Positions 25,924 through 32,745 of a stretch of DNA of 47,449 nucleotides are shown here, piece after piece. The notes under the pieces were generated by a model, which was not told where the DNA came from, searched no databases, and saw nothing but the letters and a program-made list of their open reading frames with translations. Numbering within the stretch: position 1 is the first letter of the stretch; each line of letters starts with the position of its first letter. A program made the position numbers and the translations under genes. Source of the stretch: JADZGC01 sp964613485 (GTDB lineage Bacteria > Patescibacteriota > Saccharimonadia > CAILAD01 > GCA-016700035); contig CAZTHB010000003.1 of assembly GCA_964613485.1 (NCBI GenBank), positions 1 to 47,449 of the forward strand. Direction: 5' to 3'.

Positions 25924-26580
25924 CTAGCTGGGCTGCTTGTAATCGGGGAGGTAGGCCTCGATTCCCTCTCGCTGCATGCGATCCAGGATTTCGAAGTATT
26001 GCTTGCGCTCTACCACCTTGATTCGCTCGTGCAGCGATGCCTCATCGTCTTCCGGGAGGATCTCGACTGCCCATTGGCCGATAATGGTGCCATCATCGAC
26101 GCTTGCAGTGGCGACATGGATCGTCGTTCCTGTCACTTTGGCGCCAAACTTCAGCGCATCACGCACCGCATGCCCACCCTTGAACGAAGGAAGCAGTGCG
26201 GGATGGCTGTTGAGAATCAGTCCCTTGAAGGTATTGAAGAACTCGTCGCTGAGTACGGTTTCGAAGCCAGCCATGGCTATCAGATTGATACCCTGGATGT
26301 TGAGATGCTCTGCCAGGCTCTTGGAGAACTTGCGGCGCATCTCTGAGTACTCGCCACGCATCGGCTTGTCCTGCCAGCGCGACTCCTCGGTCCACCCGAA
26401 GTCTTCACGGCGCCAGAGCAGAGTCTCGACGCCGGCTGATTTGGCAACCTTCAGCCCACGACAGTCTTGTTCGGCGACTACTAGCGAAACGGCTAGGTCA
26501 TGATCGAGCATCGACTCGAGCAGCGTGCCCGAACCCGAGACGAAGACGGCCAGCCGGTATTTGGGGTGTTGTGTGGTCAT
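25924..26580 (-). CDS. Formyltransferase, PurN-like
   Basis: A 218-residue protein of the glycinamide ribonucleotide formyltransferase fold. N-terminal FVSGSGTLLESML (about 12-24) matches the phosphate-binding loop of PurN. The active-site segment LILNSHPALLPSFKGGHAV (about 120-138) has the catalytic Asn and His, and TIHVATASVDDGTIIGQ (about 152-168) has the catalytic Asp. GAGGAG lies 6 bases before the ATG. No other purine gene is in the window, so this may be an orphan formyltransferase with another substrate. It is cotranscribed with the small membrane protein before it. Confidence 0.85.
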   Translation of the reverse strand: MTTQHPKYRLAVFVSGSGTLLESMLDHDLAVSLVVAEQDCRGLKVAKSAGVETLLWRREDFGWTEESRWQDKPMRGEYSEMRRKFSKSLAEHLNIQGINLIAMAGFETVLSDEFFNTFKGLILNSHPALLPSFKGGHAVRDALKFGAKVTGTTIHVATASVDDGTIIGQWAVEILPEDDEASLHERIKVVERKQYFEILDRMQREGIEAYLPDYKQPS

Positions 26581-26621
26581 GTGTTTCTCCTCTGTGCCAC
26601 TCGCAGTGTCGATGTGGCGAT

Positions 26622-26897
26622 CTAGTTATCTGACGATTTTCTTCGCGACCGATTCGTACGCTGCTTGGCGTGCCAGTGAAGCGTAATACCAAGATACAGC
26701 GAGAAGCCGACGTGCCAGCACAGCGTTGCTAAAATGCTGAAAAGAAATACTGGAATGAGTATGCTGTCATACGAAGCCTCGGGGTTGATCAAGCTGAGAC
26801 CAAGCACGAAGCCGATAATTATCAGGCACTCAGTTGCCACCAGACAAGTCTCACGATTGCGAGTCCTGCATAGCGACTCAATATTCTCAGTGCTCAC
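26622..26897 (-). CDS. Small two-helix membrane protein
   Basis: A 91-residue protein starting at GTG 26897 (VSTENIESLCRTRNRETCLV), chosen because GAGGAGGGG lies 3-6 bases upstream; a longer frame from 26939 lacks a ribosome site. Two membrane helices (about 17-36 and 44-66) are followed by a basic cytoplasmic tail ending KQRTNRSRRKSSDN. The leader contains TGTACCT (26932-26938), a form of the motif shared by other accessory genes. Function unknown. Confidence 0.65.
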   Translation of the reverse strand: MSTENIESLCRTRNRETCLVATECLIIIGFVLGLSLINPEASYDSILIPVFLFSILATLCWHVGFSLYLGITLHWHAKQRTNRSRRKSSDN

Positions 26898-26981
26898 AGG
26901 CCCCTCCTCGAGTCCATGTGGGACGCTACTAAGGTACACGTATTATCTGTAGAGGGCAAGTATTTATTGTACTTCGGACGG

Positions 26982-28928
26982 TTACTTATTTACTTTATAA
27001 ACGTGCCATTGTGCATTTCGATAGACCGTTGGGTAGCGTTGATCGAGTGCATCGATAGTGATTTGGTATTCTGCTGCCTGGTCATCGGTAATTGCGATGT
27101 AGTCTATCGAGTATTGTCTTAGTAGCTCAGATGACCGCGGGTCGTCAGCCAGTATCATACGGGTATCGAGTTCAGTCTGCGAGAAATTGATCCCGTAGGT
27201 CCACAGCCAGCCCGTATACCCGAGCGCTATTTTGCGACCGGCGAGCGCTGCGACTGGCATATTGTGCTTCGGTGCAGTGAGAAAGATCGCGTCGGCGGGT
27301 GTTGATTGCTTGATGTATTCTGCCACAGCAATGTCTTCGGTGGTGAATATTTTATCCCATATGATCATCTGTCTAGATACAGAGAGGATTCCTGGTATCA
27401 GGATGATAATCAAAGATACTGAAATAACTATCTTCTGTAGGTGACCCTTTTGCCACGCGTAGGGTAGCGCGGTACACAGTGGTAGAAGCAAGAGCATGTA
27501 TGCATAGCTGATGAATTTCATGTTGTCCCAGATGTAAGGCTGAAAGACATAGATGTTGCTGGCGACGAATAATATCAGTCCGGCTAGAGCAAGAAGTCGT
27601 TGCCAGCTGGTGTCTTGTGGCCGATTCTGCGCCCACCATGCGCCCACCATGATCGCCGGCACAAGTAGGCCGAGATTTAAGAACCAGAAAGATAGCACAT
27701 TATTGTTTGTTGCCGTGAGCCATCCGAAGTGCCAGCGCGAGAATGAAGATGTGAAGCTATTACTAAACTGCCAGTAGACTTGTGGCGCTGCGATGATGAG
27801 GGCAACACTGGCGGCACGTAGCCACACCCAAGGAGGCTTACGAGCGCACTGCCACCGACTCACGACGAAGCAAATGAGAATGAGGCCGATCACAAAGAAC
27901 GAATGCACGTGTGCGAACGGCATGAGACCGACGATGACTGCTATAAAGTATGCGACCTCTCTTTCTTTATGCGGACTGAGCTTAGTGAGGACGCGCGGAA
28001 AATGACTTATAAGTAGGAGCATGATGAGGAAAACTAGGTTTGCGCCAATGAGATACGTGCGTTGCGGCAGGAGCTCAGAGGTGGTGATGTTCGCCATGAA
28101 GAGCTGTGTCGTAGCGTCGAAATTGCCGACATTTGTGTAGTCGATGAGCTGTGTGGGAAAGTTTGTGCTGGCGTGCTGCAGGAGGAGCAGTATGCCTCCG
28201 GCTGAACCACTGAAGAATATTAGCGCGGCCCAGATATTCGCCCCGAGTTGAGATTTTGTGAGTCGTACGCCAATGCGATACCAGATCAGTAGGAGTGAGG
28301 TGAGGAGCGTGAACGTCGGCCAGAAGAGCGAGGCCTGCCAACTATTCGTAAGGTAAAACAGCTGACCAAGGTGAAGGTCGATCAAAAATGGATATGAGAG
28401 TGGGGCTTGCGGATAGACGGGGAGTACTAGGGTGCGGACGCCATTTTCTACGAAGTAGCTCGCGAGCGTATTGTGTAGGACGGTGTCTCCCCAGCTTGGA
28501 CCACTGCTATAGAGCGCACCATCCTTAAGCGGGAAGGCGTAGTTATACGCCAGGAGCGCGGTCAGGATTATGAGGGTGATGAGAGATATACTCCGCGCAC
28601 GATGGGCACGCATGATTCCGACTAGGTTTCGCCAGGTAAACATTTGTATCGCTCGTAGGTACCATTGGTAGTCTCGGATGATGAGGATTGCCGCGAGCAG
28701 AGCTAAGACGGCAGTCCCCCATTGCGGCCCGAGTGCATACCAGCAAACGTACGTCAGCCAGCTAGATGCGAGTAGGCTTACTATGATTGAAGTAGCGATC
28801 TTCTCTGTGCGAGTAAATTTTGTGACGAGCGGGCGAATGCTGCTCCAGGTAGCCAGCATCATCAGCAGCATCCAACTCCCACTCATGAGATATTCTACGA
28901 AAACCATATGTTTACCAGCGTACTGCAT
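26982..28928 (-). CDS. Polytopic membrane protein, glycosyltransferase-like
   Basis: A 648-residue protein with about 12 membrane helices and a short soluble C-terminus. The first loop (GPSWGDTVLHNTLASYFVEN, about 150-170) carries an acidic motif reminiscent of lipid-linked-sugar transferases of the PMT/GT39-like or DUF2298 type, and the C-terminal part (MILADDPRSSELLRQYSIDY) looks like their small globular end. The start is ATG 28928 with CAGGAG before it; a TTG six codons upstream is less likely. A role in surface glycan assembly is a guess from topology. Confidence 0.7.
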   Translation of the reverse strand: MQYAGKHMVFVEYLMSGSWMLLMMLATWSSIRPLVTKFTRTEKIATSIIVSLLASSWLTYVCWYALGPQWGTAVLALLAAILIIRDYQWYLRAIQMFTWRNLVGIMRAHRARSISLITLIILTALLAYNYAFPLKDGALYSSGPSWGDTVLHNTLASYFVENGVRTLVLPVYPQAPLSYPFLIDLHLGQLFYLTNSWQASLFWPTFTLLTSLLLIWYRIGVRLTKSQLGANIWAALIFFSGSAGGILLLLQHASTNFPTQLIDYTNVGNFDATTQLFMANITTSELLPQRTYLIGANLVFLIMLLLISHFPRVLTKLSPHKEREVAYFIAVIVGLMPFAHVHSFFVIGLILICFVVSRWQCARKPPWVWLRAASVALIIAAPQVYWQFSNSFTSSFSRWHFGWLTATNNNVLSFWFLNLGLLVPAIMVGAWWAQNRPQDTSWQRLLALAGLILFVASNIYVFQPYIWDNMKFISYAYMLLLLPLCTALPYAWQKGHLQKIVISVSLIIILIPGILSVSRQMIIWDKIFTTEDIAVAEYIKQSTPADAIFLTAPKHNMPVAALAGRKIALGYTGWLWTYGINFSQTELDTRMILADDPRSSELLRQYSIDYIAITDDQAAEYQITIDALDQRYPTVYRNAQWHVYKVNK

Positions 28929-28945
28929 CGCTCCTGTGTGAGGCA

Positions 28946-28977
28946 ATAAAAAACGCCCGAGGAATTATACCTCGGGC
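28946..28977 (-). terminator. Terminator after the frameshifted gene
   Basis: On the minus strand GCCCGAGG, a 7-base loop, CCTCGGGC, then GTTTTTTATT. A textbook intrinsic terminator for the gene ending at 28995. Confidence 0.9.
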
Positions 28978-28994
28978 ATAGAGCTATGCCAAAC

Positions 28995-29484
28995 TCACGT
29001 GCTCGTTGATGCCGCAGATGTGCATGTGGGCAGCTGCATCCTCGACATTGTGGGTCGGAGAGCTGCTTCGACGGCTGATCGCCGTTCCTGAGGGGTACTG
29101 GTCGACTCCAGTAGAGCCGTGATCTCAGATGCCTCTAGCATGTGTAGTGCTTCGCGAACCTCCTCCTCTGATGGGCCCATGAAGGCCTGCTCGAGCGCAA
29201 GGAGCCACCTACCCCACACTGTGTCGTGATTTAGCTCGCCCAGGTAGGCGTTGAAGTGGTCTGGAGTCCAGTCGGATCCAGCCGCAACTTCTTGCTCCAG
29301 CGCGATGTAGCGGGCGTAGATGTCCTTGAGGATGAGCTGCGAATGCGGCCAGGTTCCAGGTGAGTGCGCACAGGTTTTTCGGGCTGACCCGGCGTGTGCG
29401 TCCGCCGAGCGGATGAACGAATCCCCTGAGGTCGTACTGGGTCATCACGATTGCACGGTCGATGTTGCAGCGGTCGAATTTCAT
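28995..29484 (-). pseudogene. Frameshifted unknown gene
   Basis: The ATG at 29484 has AGGAG four bases before it and opens MKFDRCNIDRAIVMTQYDLR in one frame through LCALTWNLAAFA. Close to 29333-29350 the protein-like reading moves to another frame: LILKDIYARYIALEQEVAAG, then GELNHDTVWGRWLLALEQAF, to the stop at 28995. Joined, the two parts give a protein of about 163 residues. Neither half alone has both a start and a plausible end. It may be a true disruption, a sequencing error, or less likely programmed frameshifting. No family recognised. Confidence 0.6.
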
Positions 29485-29505
29485 GGTGCTCCTAAAAAAG
29501 AACAG

Positions 29506-29525
29506 GCTCGGGTACATTCCCGAGC
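29506..29525 (-). terminator. Terminator-like hairpin inside the leader of the frameshifted gene
   Basis: On the minus strand GCTCGGG, loop AATGTA, CCCGAGC, then CTGTTCTTTTTT immediately before AGGAG and the ATG at 29484. TATAAT lies at about 29549-29554. A terminator between a promoter and its gene suggests attenuation, but no competing antiterminator is obvious. Confidence 0.55.
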
Positions 29526-29597
29526 GATTACATGTTTATATCATTAAATGCATTATAAGTAAATGATTAGTAGTAACGGGTTACAACGAAAACATAC

Positions 29598-29628
29598 AAA
29601 AACGAGCAGCGCTAACTGCTCGTTTTTG
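29598..29628 (-). terminator. Terminator after tRNA-Ser(UGA)
   Basis: ACGAGCAG, loop TTAGCG (minus strand), CTGCTCGT with A and T runs on the two sides, directly after the tRNA 3' end. Confidence 0.85.
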
Positions 29629-29630
29629 TA

Positions 29631-29720
<90 letters not shown>

Positions 29721-29731
29721 AGACCTGTTGA

Positions 29732-30034
29732 TTATACAGGATTTTGAGGAATTTTCACCCCTTCGGCTTCGAGAAGCTGCCGCTTGCGCCCTGCCCCGCC
29801 GGGCCCGCTGTATCCCCCGATACTCCCATCGGAAGCGATAACTCTGTGGCATGGAATTGGGCCTGGGGTAGGATTAGCTCCGCACGCGGTCGCAACAGCT
29901 CGATAGGCCCTCGGCTTCCCCACCCTCTCGGCAAGTTCTTTGTAGGTGATCACGCTCCCCCTTGGGATTGCTGCAATCTCTGTCCATACTGCACGTTGAA
30001 AAGCGGTGCCATCTGGAATTGGTGTCTTATTCAC
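29732..30034 (-). CDS. O6-alkylguanine-DNA alkyltransferase, C-terminal domain only
   Basis: A 100-residue protein corresponding to the DNA-binding and active-site domain of MGMT/Ogt. The winged helix has FQRAVWTEIAAIPRGSVITY; the acceptor cysteine is Cys62 in PCHRV; the Asn hinge is in CGANPTPG; the C-terminal GGYSGPGGAGRKRQLLEAEG is typical. The N-terminal domain of full-length Ogt is missing, as in many short homologues. With Cys present it should be a suicide transferase rather than an ATL protein. Its start overlaps the MazG-like stop by 8 bases. Confidence 0.9.
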   Translation of the reverse strand: MNKTPIPDGTAFQRAVWTEIAAIPRGSVITYKELAERVGKPRAYRAVATACGANPTPGPIPCHRVIASDGSIGGYSGPGGAGRKRQLLEAEGVKIPQNPV

Positions 30035-30371
30035 TGACTCGCCTATTCTCTAGATAATGAATTTTATCTTTCATCATCTTAGTAATGTCGATATCGAATT
30101 GTCTGGCGATCAAGAGTGTGACGATAATTACGTCGGCAAGCTCCTTCGGTATCGGGTCTTCTTCGAGAGACTTAGTCTTGCGCTGACGGCTGAAGTGTTT
30201 AAGTACGGCTTCAGAAAGCTCACCCGTTTCTTCTGAGAGCTTAGTAAGTGCAGCATAGGCGAGCATTTCATGATTGTCATACAGGTCTGGAAAGAGCTCT
30301 GATAGATGGGTATACTGACCATCAATAAAAGTGCCTAGTTCATCAAGAGTATACGGCTTATGTTCGCTCAT
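30027..30371 (-). CDS. MazG-like nucleotide pyrophosphohydrolase
   Basis: A 114-residue all-alpha NTP pyrophosphatase from the ATG at 30371 (MSEHKPYTLDELGTFIDGQY). The metal-binding pattern is EETGELSEAV (about 48-57) plus ELADVIIVTLL (about 79-89), the ExxE...ExxD set of MazG-like proteins that remove damaged or excess nucleoside triphosphates. It is coupled to the alkyltransferase, making a small DNA/nucleotide damage-control pair. TATACT lies 6 bases before the ATG, so the message looks leaderless. Confidence 0.85.
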   Translation of the reverse strand: MSEHKPYTLDELGTFIDGQYTHLSELFPDLYDNHEMLAYAALTKLSEETGELSEAVLKHFSRQRKTKSLEEDPIPKELADVIIVTLLIARQFDIDITKMMKDKIHYLENRRVSE

Positions 30372-30377
30372 ATATCT

Positions 30378-30383
30378 AGTATA
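30378..30383 (-). promoter_or_regulatory. -10 box of the MazG-like gene (leaderless)
   Basis: TATACT on the minus strand, then AGATAT, then ATG at 30371; no ribosome binding site lies between. Confidence 0.55.
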
Positions 30384-30395
30384 GCATATTGATAT

Positions 30396-30455
30396 AGAGA
30401 AAAAGCCCCGCGGACTCATCGGCACTGTTGGGTGCGAAGATGGGTCGTTGGGGCT
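30396..30455 (-). terminator. Terminator after the 30465 gene
   Basis: AGCCCC (minus strand, from 30455) and GGGGCT (ending at 30404) enclose a 40-base loop and are followed by TTTTTC. A long-loop but plausible intrinsic terminator. Confidence 0.55.
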
Positions 30456-30464
30456 AGGCGCGCG

Positions 30465-31178
30465 CTAGGCGCTTGTGGGGTCGAACTGAAGTCCGAGCTC
30501 GTCAGCGAGAGCAACAGCCTCTTCTGGCCAGTGCTTCGCGAGACGGGCGAGATCGAGGATCACCTCTTCTCGCACCAGATTGTCGAGTTCGTTCTCTGGG
30601 TCGCCGTACGATGCCGCTCGGCGAATCTGTTCGATGAGCATGACTCGTTCGTAGTCGGGAATCTCCAGGAAACGTCCGTTCATGTCGTCCCAATGCGGAT
30701 CGGGAAATGCGCTCCGCCAGTTCTCACCTTGGATCTCTCGCTGTCGGCGCAGGGCGTCCATCTCGATTTCCTGGTAGGCGCTCAGGGCTTGCGTGATGAG
30801 CCTGCGATTGACGTCCGGTTCTCCGAAGGCGGTGCGGTAGAGCTCGTTGACCAGAGTCAAGATACGTCGTTCTCCCAGGCTGACATCTGCGCACACGATG
30901 GCGTAGAGTAGGCTGGCTTTGTGGTGAGCGAACGCGAACGGCTCGAAGATGTAGCCTGTTCCTTCGTAGAACTCGGCGTAGCGCGTTGACTCGGTGCGGG
31001 GGTAGGCGCTTGTGATCTGGTCCTTGATCTCCTTGCAGATCGCGAGAAGCTCGAGTGCCAAGTCGATGGCGAGTCGATCGAGTTGAAAGGAGCCGAAGTC
31101 GAGGCTGACTGTTCCGACGACGAACCCTCGAGGGTCATCGACGCGGTGGATGGTTGGGCTGACGTTGATGTCGTCCAT
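30465..31178 (-). CDS. Unknown soluble protein
   Basis: A 237-residue acidic protein starting MDDINVSPTIHRVDDPRGFV behind CAGGAA. It is mainly helical, with no membrane helix, signal or recognisable catalytic motif; TESTRYAEFYEGTGYIFEPF (about 61-80) is the most distinctive stretch. GC-rich compared with the DNA on its right. It has a clear promoter (31225-31252) and the shared CGCACCT leader motif, so it belongs to the same regulatory group as other accessory genes here. Confidence 0.7.
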   Translation of the reverse strand: MDDINVSPTIHRVDDPRGFVVGTVSLDFGSFQLDRLAIDLALELLAICKEIKDQITSAYPRTESTRYAEFYEGTGYIFEPFAFAHHKASLLYAIVCADVSLGERRILTLVNELYRTAFGEPDVNRRLITQALSAYQEIEMDALRRQREIQGENWRSAFPDPHWDDMNGRFLEIPDYERVMLIEQIRRAASYGDPENELDNLVREEVILDLARLAKHWPEEAVALADELGLQFDPTSA

Positions 31179-31224
31179 GGTGTTCCTGTTCGTGAGGTGG
31201 TAGGTGCGGGTAATTCAGTGAATA

Positions 31225-31252
31225 ATTATACTAAAAAATGTAAGAAAGTCAA
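31225..31252 (-). promoter_or_regulatory. Promoter of the 30465-31178 gene
   Basis: TTGACT (31247-31252) and a perfect TATAAT (31225-31230) on the minus strand with a 16-base spacer; CGCACCT follows 16 bases downstream at 31202-31208. Confidence 0.8.
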
Positions 31253-31269
31253 TGCTATTTATCTACTCT

Positions 31270-31638
31270 CTATTCTTTTGGTAGGCTGGTAAAGGCTACT
31301 TCCACCACCTGATTTGGTAAATCTGAGATCGAAAAGTATCGAATCGGCATCTTGAGCTCCTCGGCATATCGTATTTCACTTAATACGCCGTCACTGAGAT
31401 CTCCGAATACCCATAGCTCGTCACACCTTGATAAGACATTATTATTCCCCTCACGTACGTCATTTCTTGGCACAAGTTCATATAAGTAGTAGCCAAACAT
31501 ATTAAAAGGATTGAGCGGAACGTGACCCTGTTCAAACACATACTTACAGATGAGCATACGCTGATGAAAATTGCGCGCTGATTGCGCGGTAAATATAAGC
31601 TTTTTCTTGCTTCTGAGTGTGTCGGCGACGTGTTTCAT
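31270..31638 (-). CDS. Small protein with a nucleotide-binding-like fold (DUF4406/DUF7768-like)
   Basis: A 122-residue protein, MKHVADTLRSKKKLIFTAQS to VEVAFTSLPKE. The segment CDELWVFGDLSDGVLSEIRY, followed by AEELKMPIRYF, resembles the Rossmann-like pattern of nucleoside 2-deoxyribosyltransferase-related proteins, where a Glu after the S/G-rich turn acts on the substrate. The family assignment is tentative. The ATG is only 7 bases downstream of the tRNA-Ser(GCU) 3' end with no ribosome site, so tRNA processing would generate an almost leaderless message. Confidence 0.6.
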   Translation of the reverse strand: MKHVADTLRSKKKLIFTAQSARNFHQRMLICKYVFEQGHVPLNPFNMFGYYLYELVPRNDVREGNNNVLSRCDELWVFGDLSDGVLSEIRYAEELKMPIRYFSISDLPNQVVEVAFTSLPKE

Positions 31639-31645
31639 AAATATA

Positions 31646-31738
31646 TGGCGGAGAGGGAGGGATTCGAACCCTCGCGGCAGATTGCTCCGCCCTACCGGTT
31701 TAGCAAACCAGCCCCTTCAGCCACTTGGGTACCTCTCC
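31646..31738 (-). tRNA. tRNA-Ser (anticodon GCU)
   Basis: A 93-base class II tRNA with encoded CCA. The acceptor stem is GGAGAGG/CCTCTCC, identical to the other Ser tRNA. The anticodon loop TTGCTAA is within CTGGT/ACCGG; it has a long variable arm and the T arm GGGTTCGAATCCC. It is followed without a terminator by a protein gene. Confidence 0.95.
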
Positions 31739-31905
31739 GTAATAAATATTTGCTGTTTTAGGAACGCACCTATCAGGGCTACAGATGGAAATTATACGTG
31801 AATTTGCACACAAATGCTATGTTCGGCTATCAAAAATAAGCACAAGAACGAACAGAATACAAAACTTGACAGTATATAATAATATGTTTTAATTTCACGT
31901 GAAGG

Positions 31906-32745
31906 TTACTGGCTGGGCAGGATGTCTATTTGCTGATTGAACAAGTTCATCAGGGCTGTATCACTCCCCTGCTTGTTCTGCAGAAGTTCAAGCGATCCTT
32001 TTAGGAAATCGCGATCGTACGGTGTTGCAGTCAGGCCTTTGCGAATATACTCCTGGCTCGTTTGTAAATCGCCTTGCCGCATGCTTATTCTCGCTAGGAG
32101 GAGCAAGTCGCTGCTTGACTTTTGCGCTTGCTGATCCAAGAGTCGCTTGGTTTGCAGCGGCGCACTAAGCGGTACTAGTGAATATACTTGCTCAGACGAC
32201 TTATTGGGCATATCAAGAATATCGCAAGCTTGCTTAAGTCTTTCGGCAAGATTAGAGCCGGTTAGCTGTTGAATATTTTTACACTCTTGGCTGGAGTCAC
32301 CGGTGTTGAGTTTTGCTTGTGCGAGGAGTGCATCAGCATCACTCCCCTGTACTTTATTTTGCACGAGCAGGGTTTTGACTCGATCAAAGTCATAAAGTGT
32401 AGCAAATGATGCGGCGGCTTCGACAACCAACGAGGGCTGTGCTGCTAGGTAGGTTTTCCCCGCTTGAGCAAAGTTATTTTGAGATGTATACCAATCGGCA
32501 AGTGCTCGTGATACTTCTTGATCAGCTCCAGTAGCACGCACGAGCTTAATGTACGCGAACTCTTGTTGATTGGTTGGCAGGGTTTGTATTCGTGATATTT
32601 CAGCCCGCAAGACGGCCCTATTTGCCCGCAATATCAACGGACCAAGAATGATTAAGAGTAATAGGATGAGCGCAAAACCACCCAGGCTTATAAGTAACTT
32701 AGGAGTCCAGCTCTTGGAGTGCTTGCTTGATCGAGTCGTGTGCAT
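31906..32745 (-). CDS. Membrane-anchored TPR-like helical repeat protein
   Basis: A 279-residue protein with a basic N-terminus, one membrane helix (about 15-40, LLISLGGFALILLLLIILGP) and about 240 residues of helical hairpins outside. Segments such as ALADWYTSQNNFAQAGKTYL and SMRQGDLQTSQEYIRKGLTA have the spacing of tetratricopeptide repeats, suggesting a scaffolding role at the envelope. The start overlaps the 3' end of valS by 47 bases; no strong alternative start avoids this. Confidence 0.7.
   Translation of the reverse strand: MHTTRSSKHSKSWTPKLLISLGGFALILLLLIILGPLILRANRAVLRAEISRIQTLPTNQQEFAYIKLVRATGADQEVSRALADWYTSQNNFAQAGKTYLAAQPSLVVEAAASFATLYDFDRVKTLLVQNKVQGSDADALLAQAKLNTGDSSQECKNIQQLTGSNLAERLKQACDILDMPNKSSEQVYSLVPLSAPLQTKRLLDQQAQKSSSDLLLLARISMRQGDLQTSQEYIRKGLTATPYDRDFLKGSLELLQNKQGSDTALMNLFNQQIDILPSQ

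Noticed and set aside
29320..29547. Plus-strand open frame over the frameshifted gene
   Set aside because: It is a shadow of the minus-strand reading, which has a promoter, ribosome site and terminator.
31765..31905. Plus-strand small frame (35 codons) after a CGCACCT copy
   Set aside because: No promoter or ribosome site of quality, and the composition is AT-rich intergenic; the motif copy is probably chance.
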